A stretch of DNA of 64,000 bases from Epiperipatus broadwayi (Eukaryota; Onychophora; Udeonychophora; Euonychophora; Peripatidae), in NCBI GenBank assembly GCA_028023455.1, contig JAQFVV010012477.1:1359501-1423500 (forward strand), in the 5' to 3' direction. Shown piece by piece: positions 1-13,290 of the stretch. Under the pieces are notes generated by a model. It was given only the letters and a program-made list of their open reading frames with translations. It had not been told where the DNA came from and did not search any database. Position 1 is the first letter of the stretch; each line of letters opens with the position of its first letter. The position numbers were made by a program, and so were the translations under genes.

Positions 1-1382
1 CAGAATGATATCATTTAGATGTCTGTCAATGTTATTCAGGATATGATCATTTCCTAATGAGGGTTTGTAAATGTAAGTCCATAATTTCCTTAATAAATTT
101 ATTGCCTTAAGTTATAATTATTTTGATGAAATTGTGTATTACACTAAATAGAGTATAGCCAATTATCAACTGCACCTTAACTGCATTTAGAATTAGTTTT
201 TAAGAAATTAAGAAGTTTGATATTTATATTGGTTCCTGATATAAGTGTATTTTCTTTCAACAATGTAAGAATACCAAAGGCATAGCAGAGAGTTTACTTT
301 GTCTGGTTTGCAATGGGTTTTGTTAACCTTGAAAGATTAATGATTACTTTTCTTAGCCTAAATATTATAGATTTTGATTATAAAGAGCAGTTAGTTGATT
401 AACTTTATTTTTTAGTTTATGGATGAGTTTTGCATCACTGAATTGTGTAATAACTTGAAGACTTGAATTGATGCCATTAATATGTTGTCTTATAAGATTC
501 TTTGAAACAATCTATTAAATGAAGAATCTGGAAAACACTCATTGAAACTACATAAAATCTTTATTAATTATCCCTTTGGTAGCATAACCTGGGTGGTTCA
601 ACTATGATCGTAATTTCACTATTTATCAATCAAAAAGTTGCTAGTTCACTTTTCAACTTGTGTTCACTGAACAGGTCAGAAATGTCTAAAGAAAAAAGGA
701 GATAAAACCATACAAGTATTTCATACTATTTTTTTTTGTTATTACATGTATTTAAAATGTGTTAATAAAAGTACATTTTAATTTTCAAAACATTAATAAT
801 TTAACAAGATGGTATGCGAAAATTATTATCAAAAACCTTCAGACAATTAATATATACATTTATTATTTATATTATAAAGTTCCTTGTATAATTAGGAGAT
901 TAACTTGAAACAGAGTTTTTGAAAACTCATTGTGAAAGTTATAATTTTATTAGAGCAGCATATAAAAACACATTAGAATTAAGATATATTAGTAAGATCA
1001 TTTGTAAAAATCAACAGAAAAACATGTGTGAATTATTTTCCTTTTTGACTCTTATAAAATATTTACAAGGACCTGCATTTTTATTCAGTAAATTATTAGG
1101 ATTTTTTTTATTGAGAACTTCTTTGATATTATTAAAAGTACTTTTATTATTTTTATATCATTTGACTGAAAGATATAACTATATTGTTTTAAACTATTTT
1201 CATTGATTTTATCAAATTCTAAGAACTTGACTGAAAACTATTCCATCAATATAACTATTGGCTGACTGACATATTATTAAAAAGTAGACCATTCCTTTTT
1301 TACTATATGTATATTACTTATAATAATAACTTTTTGTAATGAGATATTATCTTATATAGCACTATGTTGTTGTTTTTTTATG
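1..1382. other. AT-rich non-coding stretch, nothing recognised
   Basis: This is low-GC sequence with many short A and T runs. The only ORF of note (919-1206) is 95 codons of AT-driven Leu/Ile/Phe/Tyr composition and starts on a non-ATG codon. No domain, RNA gene or repeat boundary was recognised. Confidence 0.6.
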
Positions 1383-1734
1383 TAATAGTAATATTGGTGA
1401 TTAAGCCAATGCACATGCACTTTAAAGATAAATTATAAATGAATACTCTCAATTTTTCCAGACATGAGATATAGTATTTTAGAAAGAATGGAATAAATCC
1501 ACCCATTCTTTCAACCCAAACGTTTATGTATGGGCAAATCTTAAGTGTGTGGAATTAAGAGTGTCCACACACTTAAGATTTGCCCATACATAAATGTTTG
1601 GGTCGAAAGAATGGGTGGATTCATTCAATTTTTTTTAAAATACTATATCTCGTGTCTGGAAAAACTGAGAGTATTCATTTATAATTTATCTTTAAAGTGC
1701 ATGTGCATTGGCTTAATCACCAATATTACTATTA
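1383..1734. repeat. 352-bp near-perfect palindrome (foldback element)
   Basis: The left arm (1383-1553) and right arm (1564-1734) are about 171 bp each. They are reverse complements with only scattered mismatches, around a ~10-bp loop. The outer ends read TAATAGTAATATTGG and CCAATATTACTATTA. A TA dinucleotide sits at both outer edges, which would fit a Tc1/mariner-type target duplication, but no canonical Tc1 terminus is seen and no transposase is encoded. The high arm identity implies recent origin or arm homogenisation. It is most likely a non-autonomous foldback or MITE element. If transcribed it would form a long hairpin RNA. Confidence 0.85.
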
Positions 1735-4700
1735 AATAACTTTTTGTGTAATTCAGAGATTCAACCAATTGATAGAGATGCTTAAACCATTGGACAGAAT
1801 ACCACTTATATGTTTAGAAACTGTATTTTCTAATTTTATAATATGATATTATTTAAGTAAAACAAACAGTTAAAACCATAATAAATACATCCATTTATAT
1901 GTAAACTATTTCACTCTTTAAAACAAACAACATACTATTTAAATACAGAAATAAAATTCTGTACAAAAATTCTAGTTGTAAGGAGTTTAAATTTTTGGAA
2001 TATTAGAAAAATGGGATTTTGTTTAACATGCATCTACAATAAAAGAGTAATGGTTTAATGATTTAGTTTAATGGTGGCATATGCTTTTTTAAATTTCATT
2101 ATTATGATAGATCACATGACAAACAATGCAGTATTTTATTTATTATGGTATATATATATTACAAAGAAATCAATCATATGTCACATGACCTAATTTAACA
2201 AGCTTATTTGTGAGCTCTCTTTCTATATATATATATATTGTGCCCTTATACATAGTACTGATAGTTTAAGTAGGGTTTGAAATGTAGCTATTTTTTTTAA
2301 AAAAATTATGTTAGTTTGTAATATGTTATAGTGATTTTATAGCTAATGTGAGTTCAAATTTAGTAAATAAATACATATAAAGAGATTTCAAATGTTTTAA
2401 AGTCATTTTAATGTAAGTTACATAATAAAATAATAAAATATATCATATAAAAGATAAAAATAATTTATATTTATTATATTTAATTTATACCATAACAATA
2501 CAATAGTTTCATTCTAGCAATAAATATTATATGTAATGCATTTCTTTAATGTATTTAAAATAATTATTTGTTTAAATTGTTATTTAAATAATAAATAATT
2601 TAATATTAGTCTAGAATGTTCTGAAAGTGGCACATGACTTAAAGGTGTGTGTGTATTGTATGTGAGCTTGTGTGTGTTAGGGAAAGAAAGACATTGATTT
2701 CTACACTTATTAATAAAAATAGATACATTGTAAAAGTTGCAAAATTGGGTCTAGAGTTAAAGTTTATAAAAGTAATAATTAAAATTATGTTGTTTAAATG
2801 TGTTTTGCTTTAAAAATTAATATTTTAGGGTCATTAAAATATTTAAATTGTTTTAATAAAGACATTTGATATTTTAATAAAAATATTTAATATTTATAGA
2901 ATTAAAATAATATAATATTTAATCATAGATGAGTTATGATTTGAAAAGTATTTATTAAAAATAATATTTAATTTTTATGAAAATTAGCAAGTGTTTTAAA
3001 AACAGAATTAAATAATAAGTTTACTAGATCAAATCAATATAAAAGGAGATGTTTCATTAAATCTAGACTTGATTGTGAAATTTATTATCAATATTTTTTT
3101 ATTTGTCTATTTGTTTTAAAATAGTTATTTTTTATAGTCATTATTATTTTCAATTTTAAAGTTTTTTTAAAAGTATAATTTAGTAATTATTTTAAATAAT
3201 GCCTGAATAGAAACCAGTTATTCCCTATCAGAAATTTTACTTGAAGCTTAATTAAGAACTACAATAATTTTTATAGAAAATGATAGTAATCACAAAAGAG
3301 TAGGTATACTGTGTATCGAACTCCAAAAAGGATTTAACCATAGGACCAGAAAAGATTTAGAGGCATCTAAAAACTTTGAATTTAATATATCTAATATATT
3401 CAGGGAGAATGAACATTTATTTTTAGTAACTGTATATCATTGCAATAAATATATTTTTTCAATAAAATTTAAGCTAACTAATATGAAAAGAATGTTTGTT
3501 AAAAGTTATTCTCATAATATTATAAATTTCAAGAGAAGAAACAGAAAAACATAAATTAATATTTTGCACCTAAATTAAAATCTAGATGAAATAATATTTT
3601 GTATTTGCAAGTATAATTGTTTTTGCTATATGGATGCCAATGGAACACATTATCTCTACATATCTTAAAAGTTTAATTTAAATGAATTGTATATCTGTGA
3701 GTGATATGTTTTTAAAAATTGAAAGAAATAATTTTTGAATTTATATGCTTTTGAAAAGATTTATTTATTCTAGAATTGATGAACAAACTATATGATTTGA
3801 AATGGCTTTCTTTATTTAAAATAAAGTAGACTTCAATGCATTTCTTTTTGAAGATTTGCATTATATTAGATTATTAGGGCTTGAATGGAAAAGCTGCCAT
3901 TTTATCTAAAGATAATTAGTTGAAATATATGCATTTTTTAAAAAAATATTGAATATTATTTTTTTTAAAATGTCTACTTTTAGTGAGTACAAAATATGGA
4001 TGTCTGATGAAAAAATTAATAAATGAACAAATCTTATGTTATTAAATATTCTACACATGTTTACTGATTGATATGTTTTGCTGTATAAAATTTTGTATGG
4101 GTATAAGAACAATATGTACATAAAATTTATCTTATTTAATATAAATATGGATTCTTAATTATTTTTCTATTGAAATATTGATTGCCTGGATAAATATTCA
4201 GAAAAGAGACTGAAATAAATATTTATCTCTTTAGGATGAACAATATTTTGACTGGATTCCTTAGGATTTTGATTTTACCATTTATGTGTTTGTTGAATGG
4301 CACCAGGAGAGGAGTGCAATATTCATACTGAACTTTCTACTCATAATCTAGCAATAGGGGAAGACTTTTTGAAAGCACTAAAAATACAAGAACAAAAGAC
4401 TTGTAGTAACTTTAAACTTTCTTATTTTAGACAATTGCTAATATTTTAAAATAAGATTTAACTAACATGTTTATTATCATATGTGTTCTTAATTTAATAT
4501 TAAGATAGATTAGTTTCTTTATATCAAATACAGAAATATAGGTTTTCAGAAAATAATTTTTTGACAGATTATAAATAATTATAGGTTGTTTGGATGGATG
4601 GTTGAGAAAAAAAGCAGATTGCTGTTCATGTTTTCAATAATCATTTGTATCATGGGTAATATTATTTATTTATATTAAATTGTTTGATAATATTCCTAAA

Positions 4701-7660
4701 TGATATTTTTTAAATTAGTATTTTATTATTATGCATCATATTGCTTGAATATTTAAAAGTTGAATGAATCATTTATATGATTATTATTGTATATATTATA
4801 TAAAGAAAAAGTAAATGTAAGAGAATGCCTTGTAAAATATCTAAGGGTATTTCAAAATATTTTTTTCTCATAAATGCTTGAATATGCATACATTATACAA
4901 CATGGTTGAGTTGTTAATATGTTGTTATTGTGAATGGTGTCTGTTGAAATATAGAGATATGAAAATATTGATTTCTAAATTGTATTATGCTACAATAAAT
5001 TAATAATTGTATGTTACTAATAAATGTTTATCAAAATCATTTGTACCTGAAATTCTTTTGAATCTTCTTGAAGTGAATATTAGATCTTTGTTGCTTTTTT
5101 TAGAAAAAGTAGTTTGGATATTATTTTTGAAGTGTGGTTTACATTTCTTTGTTATATTAGTAAAACTATTCAGCATGTGGAAGATAAAGGGTAGTGGTCA
5201 GGAGAGTAATAGTTAAATGAAATCCTAGATGTTAGGGATATATTTTGAAAGGATGTTATATGTGAGATATATTTTAACAATTTAAATTTATTAAATATAC
5301 AGGTAACAAAGGACTATATAGTAGTTTTCCCATGGACAATTATATTTTTATAGTCAGTAAGAGCTGAGATAAAAGCCATGACATGAATTTAAAGTTTCTG
5401 ATAAATATGGACTTTTCTTTTTAGCACTGTATCCATAATGACATTTTCTTTCTCATTGGAGTTATTATTATTCTATATCTCTCACTATAGTCACTGTCAA
5501 TCACCACTGGCATCACATTGTAAAAGATGTTTTTTAAAGATTATAGAGTAATAGCTAAACTGTCAGAAGCTGATAGTTTATATGAAGGCAAGATGAAATA
5601 AAAAAACTACCACAAATGATATTGAGTTATTGACTGTTTGTTATAATAAAAATAGGAGAGAAATGATTGATATTCTTATAAATATTACAAATATTAGAGA
5701 TCATCATATTCAAATAAATGCATATTTGGATTAGATTGAATGAGAAAGTGATTAAAGTATCATTTCTGAATACTATGATGCAGATAAAATATAAAAATAA
5801 ACAAAATATAAAATATCAAGCAATATAATTTATTAATAGTTTAAAATTTTCTATAAGGAATATGAACCTTTTAAAATTAGAGAAAAGTTATGACATTATA
5901 TTTTAAATATTTTTATAAGTAGTTAATTTACAAAGGAAGGCATAACTATATTTTTCTTTATTTAAAATTCTTGTATTAGAATACTAGAGCATATTAAAAG
6001 ATTAAAATAATTCTTTACTGAAATGCAAAAGAAGTGTTTAATAATTTTTAAATATTTTACTTTGTTCTAAGTTTAGATAGGTGTGTTCTAATTTAAGCTT
6101 ATACTCATAAGCATTAACATAATTATGTATATATATTTTCTGAAGTGCATTAAGTTTAGTAAGTTTTGATATTTATCGTTATTATTTTATCACCATAGAG
6201 ACAATAGAATGTTATTGCTTTATAAATGAAAATAGTATATTACTGTAATAATACTGTAAAATTTTATTTCATTTTAGATAGTTGGAATAAAGGCTATCTT
6301 ATCTTTATTTACTTGAAATATTTATTATCTAAATATTTTAATTTTTAAATAATTTTTTTTGATATTGTACTTTGTAAATACTTTCAAGTTTTATAATTTT
6401 ATTATATCATAATTATAATGTCATTCAACTATAATAATATTGTTAATGTTTGTTAAATTATTTTGTTGTTGGGAGTTTAATTTGTCTGATTGTTTTGTTT
6501 ATTTTTTGATTCTTCATACTCACATACATGATCTATAAAAATTCATAGATTTAAACATTACATGTTCACACATGATTTGTAAAGATTATTTAAAATATTA
6601 TTATTATTGCACGTGATTGATTAATAAAAGTATGTTATCATAATTATTATTATTATAGAAGATATAATCCTTGGTGGTTATTTTAAAATGATCCAATACC
6701 AATTTGAGATATTTAATATTGTTCTTATATCAAAAATGTAATATATTCTTTGAATGCCACATAAAATAAATAAAAGATTGTCCAATGTCTTCTCGGAATC
6801 TTATGACTTTATTTATGTTTTATTGTTGAACATTAATATTTAAATAGATGTGTGATGTTAAGAGTCATTACAATATTCTAGTTGCTTATTGTTGTTATTT
6901 TTGTAAATGTAGTTAGATATTAAATAAAATCCATCATTATATTTAACTACAGGGTACTAATTTTTTTATGAATAGTATTAGAAATGAACCTGAAATTATT
7001 TTAAAAGAATTATTGTGTTTATATTAAAAGATGATGAATAAGAATTATTAGATAATGATAGCTTTTAAAAAGTATTTTATAAGGAATAGTAATTAATTTA
7101 TTGTTTTTCATAATAAATTTGATAAATTGTATGATAGGATTATTCTATGTGTATTTAAAGACAAGAGAATATTACAAGGTAATTTTGTTATATCAAATTA
7201 GTAGTGGGATATTATTATCATGCCATTTAGAATGTATCTTTAGGATTGTATTCTCAATGTTTAAGCTATTGTACCTTGCTGAGGATCTCATGTGAAGAGT
7301 TTTCATAATTGGATTAGTTACATTAAGCAAACCATATTTTAATTATAATTTATGAGCTAGTTGTAATTTAAATTATTAGTAAAAGAAATGAGTTGAGTCT
7401 TTAATTGGAACCCTGATTATTTTTTGTGAATATAAGTATAATTATATTTTAATCCTGTTAGTTTATTATATTTAATTATTATAAAATATAGATTGTATTA
7501 GATACTGTATATTAGTAGTGTATTTTGAGCTAGTTATAATATTAATGATCTTAATAGTCATTGTTTCTGTAACTTGACTGTAGTATAGTACAGTTATCTC
7601 ACAGTTAGCCAGATAGTCTCTATATTACATTTTCTTTAGGCAAGGATATAACATATGTAT
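1735..7660. other. Long AT-rich, G-over-C region without genes
   Basis: About 6 kb of very AT-rich sequence with many TTTAAA and TATATA runs and more G than C on the + strand. ORFs here (for example 3906-4121 minus, 5007-5216, 7101-7295) are short and low-complexity and match nothing I recognise. A small fragment at about 2172-2216 (CATATGTCACATGACC, then AACAAGCTTATTTGTGAGCTCT) matches the ends of the foldback elements at 7.69-8.2 kb. Confidence 0.55.
2172..2216 (+). repeat. Fragment of the 7.7-kb foldback family
   Basis: The strings CATATGTCACATGACCTA and AACAAGCTTATTT, separated by a few bases, reproduce with a deletion the flank and terminal-repeat region at 7690-7775 and 7950-8030. It is probably a solo end of the same non-autonomous element family. 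Confidence 0.45.
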
Positions 7661-7688
7661 GCACACACATATATATAATTAAAAAATA

Positions 7689-7947
7689 AGTCATATGTTA
7701 CATGACCTATATAGCTTGCATTACCAATATGTAATGTATAAAGAGCCTGCTAATAGCTCTAAACAAGCTTATTTATTTTTTATGATAAATGCTTCCATAG
7801 AAAGTACCTGAAGCCTTTATCTATGATTGTCCCCATCCCCAGACTTGTTTCAAGCTATGGCTTTCTTCTGAGGAGCTAGAACATTAGATTCAAAATAGTA
7901 ACTCAAGCCAAGCATTTATCTAATTCTTAAATATTAGTAAAAAAGCA
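7689..7947. repeat. Foldback-family element, first copy
   Basis: It begins with a GTCATATGTTACATGACC block and continues with AGAGCCTGCTAATAGCTC and AACAAGCTTATTTATT, then TGATAAATGCT. All of these recur in the adjacent copy at 7948-8195. The middle (about 7805-7865, containing GTCCCCATCCCCAGACTTG) is the reverse complement of the middle of the next copy, so the two cores lie in opposite orientation inside similar ends. The tail (about 7870-7925) also resembles the inner part of the 45.5-kb foldback element, linking the families. Confidence 0.65.
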
Positions 7948-8195
7948 GTCACATGTCACATGACCTATATAGATTGCATTACCAATATCTAATGTATAAA
8001 GAGCCTGCTAATAGCATTAAACAAGCTTATTTATTTATTAATTTTTTATGATAAATGCTATAAAAGAGCCATAGCTCGAAACTTGTCTGGGGATGGGGAC
8101 AATCATACCTAAAGGCTTCAGGTATTTTCTTTTGTAGCATTTATCATAAAATAAATAAATAAATAAGCTTGTTTAGAGCTATTAGCAGGCTCTTA
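7948..8195. repeat. Foldback MITE with ~60-bp terminal inverted repeats
   Basis: The left arm (about 8000-8059, AGAGCCTGCTAATAGC through TGATAAATGCT) is the inverted partner of the right arm (about 8137-8193, AGCATTTATCATAAAATA through TTAGCAGGCTCT). The ~77-bp core contains CTTGTCTGGGGATGGGGAC. The element is preceded by a second copy of the CACATGACCTATATAG block found upstream of the first copy. No coding capacity. Confidence 0.75.
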
Positions 8196-8199
8196 ATAT

Positions 8200-9270
8200 T
8201 ATATATATATATTAGGTAACCAAATTGATGTATGTCACAGTATTTTAAAAAAAAAGTTTGTTGTTCTTGTTTAATTTATATTTCACTTGATCTATGGATA
8301 ATGGAGGTGTTGAAGTATTAATATTAACCAGGTAAGTATGGCAACTATACTAATCAAACAACATTCTTATTTATTATTAACATTTAGCATCAATTTATAA
8401 ATCTGTTGTGATCAATTTCAGAGAAAAATATAAACAGGTGAATAATTAAATAGATTTTGAAAATAATTAACCAAATTATAAAAAATCACTTGAAGAGAAT
8501 CAATATTATTGTTAAGTATTACACATTTCAATTTTTATTATTACAATCACTATAGCAACACCTATTATAAAATTAAATGTTTTATGTTTCATATATATTT
8601 GTTCATAAATTTGTTATAAAAATATTAATTATTATTAAAAACATATGTAAAAATATTTATATATATTAAAATGTGTTGAAAATCTAATATGAATCTTTTA
8701 TTTTTGTTTAAAATGGAAAAATAATATTGAACTTGTAAAACAGGTTTCATTTTAACTATATCCAATTTATTTTTAAATCTCCATTTCACTGACTAAATGG
8801 AAGAAAATTTTCTTGAACAATTTCTTACACCATTGGGTCAAATTTGAGGAATATTCACCAATTATTGTGACAACAATAACAACATCAACAGTATCTTATA
8901 AATAGAAGAGAAACACTGTAATTGGAGTTCTTGTAATTTTGTCATTGCCTGCAATGGATGTTTAGATTTGTCTTTGAAAATTTATTAAATTTTATTATTT
9001 AAGTGATTAATTTTTAAAACTATGGAAAAATAAAAATTTTAACTATCTGTCCATTCAATTGGGCAGCTTGCTGATGAAATTCCAGGGGAAATGGCAAGAA
9101 TATGAAAGAAAGAAAAACCCATCAAAATGCATTATATGGCTGGCAGCTATATAAAGATATTCCACAGTTAAAAATCCAGAATTTATTTTATTTATTTGTG
9201 ATGGATATAAATCCCATTATATATCTATAAATGTCATATTTCAGATCTTGCTTATTACACAGAAATTCAT
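8200..9270. other. AT-rich spacer before the hAT remnant
   Basis: No gene recognised. The part from about 9060 to 9270 is slightly less AT-rich and may be more of the decayed hAT element, but I could not align it to transposase sequence. Confidence 0.45.
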
Positions 9271-9273
9271 TAG

Positions 9274-10019
9274 TTGTTCTACCACAACATCCTGCTTTTG
9301 GAGGAAATATTATTTTTTGAAATGAAAGATGAAAACAATGAAAATATATCGGTTATAAAAGATCCATTGTGGATACAAAACCCAGCATTTTTAACAAATA
9401 TTATAGGCTATATGAATAATATTAATATTACATTGCAAGACAAAGATCCATTGATAATGAACAAGTATGATGCAGTTGCAAGCTTTGTACAAAAACTGAA
9501 TTTGCTTAAAAATCATTTGCAAAAGATCTATTTTCCTACTTGTGACCAATTAAAAGCACAAAATCAACATTTCTCATTTTCACAATACTCTGCAAAAAAT
9601 TGAAAAAATAAAAAATGAATTCAATAAATGATTTGATGATTTCAAAGAGTTAGAAGAACTTTTTTCTCTTTTCAATGGACCTTTTGTTTTTGAAGTTGAA
9701 AAAGCTCAGACTTCGATACAATTGGAATTAATTGATTTCCAGAATGATTTGATTTTAAAAACCAAATATTGAGAAGTAGGAACTCCCAAAATATATTCCT
9801 ATTTAGGTGAAAGATACCCAGAAATTAAAAAATTTGCTGAACAAATTTTATGCTTTTTTGGAAGTATATATTTATGGGCAATTATTTTCATACATGAAAT
9901 TAAATAAAACAGCTTACAGATCAAGATTAACTGATAAACATCTATCTGCCATAATGAAAATTGTTCATTCTCAGTCTTTGAATCCGGATAATGGAAAACT
10001 AGAAGGAGGAAAGCGCTGA
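9274..10019 (+). pseudogene. hAT transposase C-terminal remnant (GTF2IRD2-like)
   Basis: Three consecutive blocks read as the C-terminal half of a hAT transposase of the type known from GTF2IRD2-like proteins. Block 1 (9274-9603) carries LLEEILFFEMKDEN and then FLTNIIGYMNNINITLQDKD, which matches the family's segment on helper-domain helices after the RNase H-like core. Block 2 (about 9604-9800) is out of frame with stops. Block 3 (9807-10019) contains LFSYMKLNKTAYRSRLTDKH and LSAIMKIVHSQSLNPD, the typical hATC dimerisation motif near the end of the protein, followed by a stop. A TAG at 9271, the stop at 9601 and at least two frame changes kill it. The N-terminal zinc finger and most of the DDE core are absent. 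No terminal inverted repeats were found. The 497-bp hAT element at 31746-32242 encodes the opposite end of a transposase of the same family. Confidence 0.82.
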
Positions 10020-12640
10020 CAAGTTTCCAATAAAAACAATAAATTATAGTTTTATACATATGCAATAAAATAAAATAAATGTTTAAATAAAAGCAATACT
10101 ATATCAAGTTTATATTATTGAATTGAATTCACTAAACTATATAATATGCTTTAATTACCTCATTTATATTCCTGCATTCTCACTTCAAAATAAAAATTTT
10201 AAAAAACTTGTGTGATGTGGTCCATGAGAATCTTACCAGTCACATTAAATGGCCCATTGTTTGAATGAGTTTGATATGCTTGCAATAAAAGAAGGTTGCA
10301 AAGATTTTTATTTTTCATTTACAAGTTTCATTTTGACTTTGATTCAGGGATTGGTTTTTTTTTTTGTTGTTGTTGTTGTTATTGTTATTCATTCATTTCA
10401 ATTTTTTGTGGTATATACATTTATTTATGGTTATGGAATTAGTGATATAAAAGAAAATATATTTATGCTTATATGGATTCTTATGAAAATTTTAGTTCAT
10501 ATTAAAATCTTTGTGTTTGGTAATGTCAATATTTAAAATATTGGCATATGAAATTATTAAACGTGTTTACATTGTACATTTATTTTTGAACTTATTTGTG
10601 TTATAATTTTATTTGTTTATTTATTTACTTATTTTTTTATAAACTGTTAAGCATACATATAGCATATGTTTGTATAATTTTTTTTCTCTTTTATCAAACT
10701 TTAATATTTGAAAATCAACAGTTATGTTAACAATGGGGTTGTTGTCAGTGGTGCATTAAGGACTAAGACATAATATACCTTAGTAACAAAAAAAGGAGGA
10801 TTGATGATTGTCATTGTTAGGAGAAAGACCACCATTCTTTTTGCTATCAATTTTTTTTTGTTATAGCATACTCAAAAAACTTCAATTGAATTGGTTTAGT
10901 ATAGAGTTGTGATCTATGGAATTTGATTTTCCTCATGCTTAATCCTTTCCAACAAGTTTCATCATTGTAAAAGAAATGAAACTTCAACAGCCATGTTGTA
11001 CAAGAAATCATTTTAAAATGATAGTGATTCCTGTCCTGAAAATCAACTTAAAGATCACCTGAAACATTGTAATCAACTGCATCACCATCAATTAATTCTC
11101 CTTCACAAAACCAACAAAAATTACATTTCCAAAACAATTAATTCTCCTTCACAAAACCAACAAAAATTACACTTCCAAAAATCCAACCCAAACAATTCTT
11201 GAAGTCATGCATGCATTGTTAAAATCTATATTATGCCTTACTTTAATATTCATAAAAATTATTGAAGGTGGCTGACAACAGTCGGTTTTCAAAACAAAAA
11301 CAATAAGTGGAAAAAAGAAGATAATAAATGGTAAATGAATTTTTTTTAAAAAATTAAAATGTATGCAATTGAATTTAAATTTCTAAATTGTTAAAATAAA
11401 TAATAAAATGCAGCAGATATTAAATTTTTAATTCACTAAGAAAAATAATAATATGCCAGGTGTTATTTATTATTAAGACCTTTCGTTATTGTTTTAATGT
11501 ACATGCTTTATAATAAATGTGCTATATATGTACATTGGTTATACCTTGGAAATTTTATATTATTATTTTTATTTTTGTATTTCTTGGGACCATTTACACC
11601 CAAATACATAATGTATTGTCATTGATGTTAAAAGTAATTTATTTTCTTGTATCAATAAATGATCATGGTTTAATCATGAGATACATTCAAAAGGTAAATA
11701 AATATATTGATATCTTGTATATGTATAATATGTGCAAATTTCTTTGTGTGTGAGGCAAAAAAAGAAGGAATGTTTTTTTTAATAATTATTATAGTCTCGC
11801 ATGCTGAAGGTAGATGGGGTTGTAATCTGATGATAAAATTTGTGCCTAGGGTTAAAATTTAGCAGTGATATTGTAGAATATATTAAATTTGTAGTCCTAA
11901 TGGAAGCCCCTAGATAAATAATCAATTAAAGAGTAGAATTTGCACTTTATAAAAGAAGTTTAATCTTGGCAAAAAGAGGGGTTACATGTACAAATTTCTT
12001 ACACAAGAAAGAGAGTGTTAGAAAGGCTTAGTCAAAACTAAAGTGGCCTTGTCTTGTGGAGCATACCTATGATTCTGAGTTATAATGTTTCGAGAAAATA
12101 CTCTGATTATTGTTTTTCCATTATTGCAAAACTTTTTTTTCTGTTAAAGAATAGGTGATCCTCATGTAGATGTAAACAATCCGACACGTGCACAGTTGAT
12201 AAACACTTGAATAGAGATGATGTTGAAACAAAATGTAAACCTGAAATAGCTAGAACATGACATATCTGATTAACATTACTGCCATTTCAAAAGAAAAGTA
12301 AACCTTAATCAAAATAAAAGATATACTATTTGTTCTACATAAATGACTTTGTTATTTATTTGAATTTCTTTTTGTCAATAGAAGGGCCATTATGCAATGC
12401 TGAGAATGTGAATTAACATATATGATTTTTTTTAATATTCAAACTTTATAATTACTTCATAAGCCGTAAATAATTGCTACTTTTTTGTTTAAATTTTGAG
12501 AGTTCTAAAATATCCATAAATAGCATATAATTATTCATCTGAAAATATAGGTTGAATTCAATAAATATCCTCTTTGCTTCCAATTTATATTTTGGGCAAG
12601 TAACCAAGTCTCATTAGTCATGTTAAATCCTGAGAGCAAA
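10020..12640. other. AT-rich spacer with small local duplication
   Basis: No gene recognised. It contains a (GTT)n tract near 10365 and a 46-bp tandem duplication at 11089-11180. ORFs 10249-10536 and 11517-11753 are AT-driven and hydrophobic by composition only. Confidence 0.5.
11089..11180 (+). repeat. Two-copy tandem duplication, 46-bp period
   Basis: CAATTAATTCTCCTTCACAA and the following ~26 bases occur twice, head to tail, at 11089 and 11135. They differ at one visible position (ACATTTCC against ACACTTCC). It is a simple local duplication. Confidence 0.85.
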
Positions 12641-12795
12641 ACAATGAAGGTAAGAGAGAGCATGAAATTAAATAAACAGTGAGGATTGCCAATTCCTCTA
12701 CAAGCTTTATGATAAATGCTTAGCCAGAGCCAGCACTTAAAATATCTCTGTCAGGATTTTATTTTTTATAACCATAAAGCATGAAACAAAGATAG
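12640..12795 (-). repeat. Decayed fragment of the 45.5-kb foldback family
   Basis: ACAAGCTTTATGATAAATGC, then TTAGCCAGAGCCAGCA and ATATCTCTGTCAGGA, match one arm of the element at 45.46-46.46 kb (there read as GTGATAAATGCTTATCCAGA and ATATCTCTGTCAGGAA). The preceding ATAAACAGTGAGGATTGCC matches the arm's outer flank. The copy breaks down after about 12760, and only GCATGAAAC remains of the inner part. Confidence 0.6.
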
Positions 12796-13094
12796 CCTAT
12801 TACCAAACTAATTGTTAATAGAGTCAGATATACATAATTGGAAAAGTTTTCTATTCTTTATTTATATCTTAGATAAGTAAAGCATTCCTTTTGTAGTTAT
12901 AACTCATAGATCTAGGATTTAGAGAAGTAGCTTGCTTCCTTTCTCTTCAATTCAATATTATTCTAAATTAATTTGAAATATTGATTTCTTCAGAATTTAT
13001 CATTATAATTTGAAGGATATAATTTATAAAGTGAGCTATTGTCTCTTACCATAATTCTTTGGTCCCTACACATATTTATATTTAGCTAACTTTG

Positions 13095-13290
13095 TATGTA
13101 CCATTACAATTGGTGCAACCAACTAAGAGGCTTGAAATGTGAACAATTAACAGAGTTTGTGGTCACATATTGTAAGAGAGTGTAGGATTTTTATGTACCA
13201 TTATAATTGGTGCAACCAACTAAAAGGCTTGAAATGTGAGCAATTAACAGAGATTAGGGTCATATATTGTAAAAGAGAGTACGATTTTTA
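13095..13290 (+). repeat. Two-copy tandem duplication, ~97-bp period
   Basis: TATGTACCATTACAATTGGT and the rest of the unit, including GCAACCAACTAAGAGGCTTG, recur from 13192 with about nine substitutions and small indels. Nothing in the unit suggests function. Confidence 0.85.

Noticed and set aside
10249-10536. Hydrophobic 95-codon ORF as a membrane protein
   Set aside because: The hydrophobicity comes from T-rich codons in AT-rich DNA. There is a GTT microsatellite in the middle and no start context or conservation evidence.
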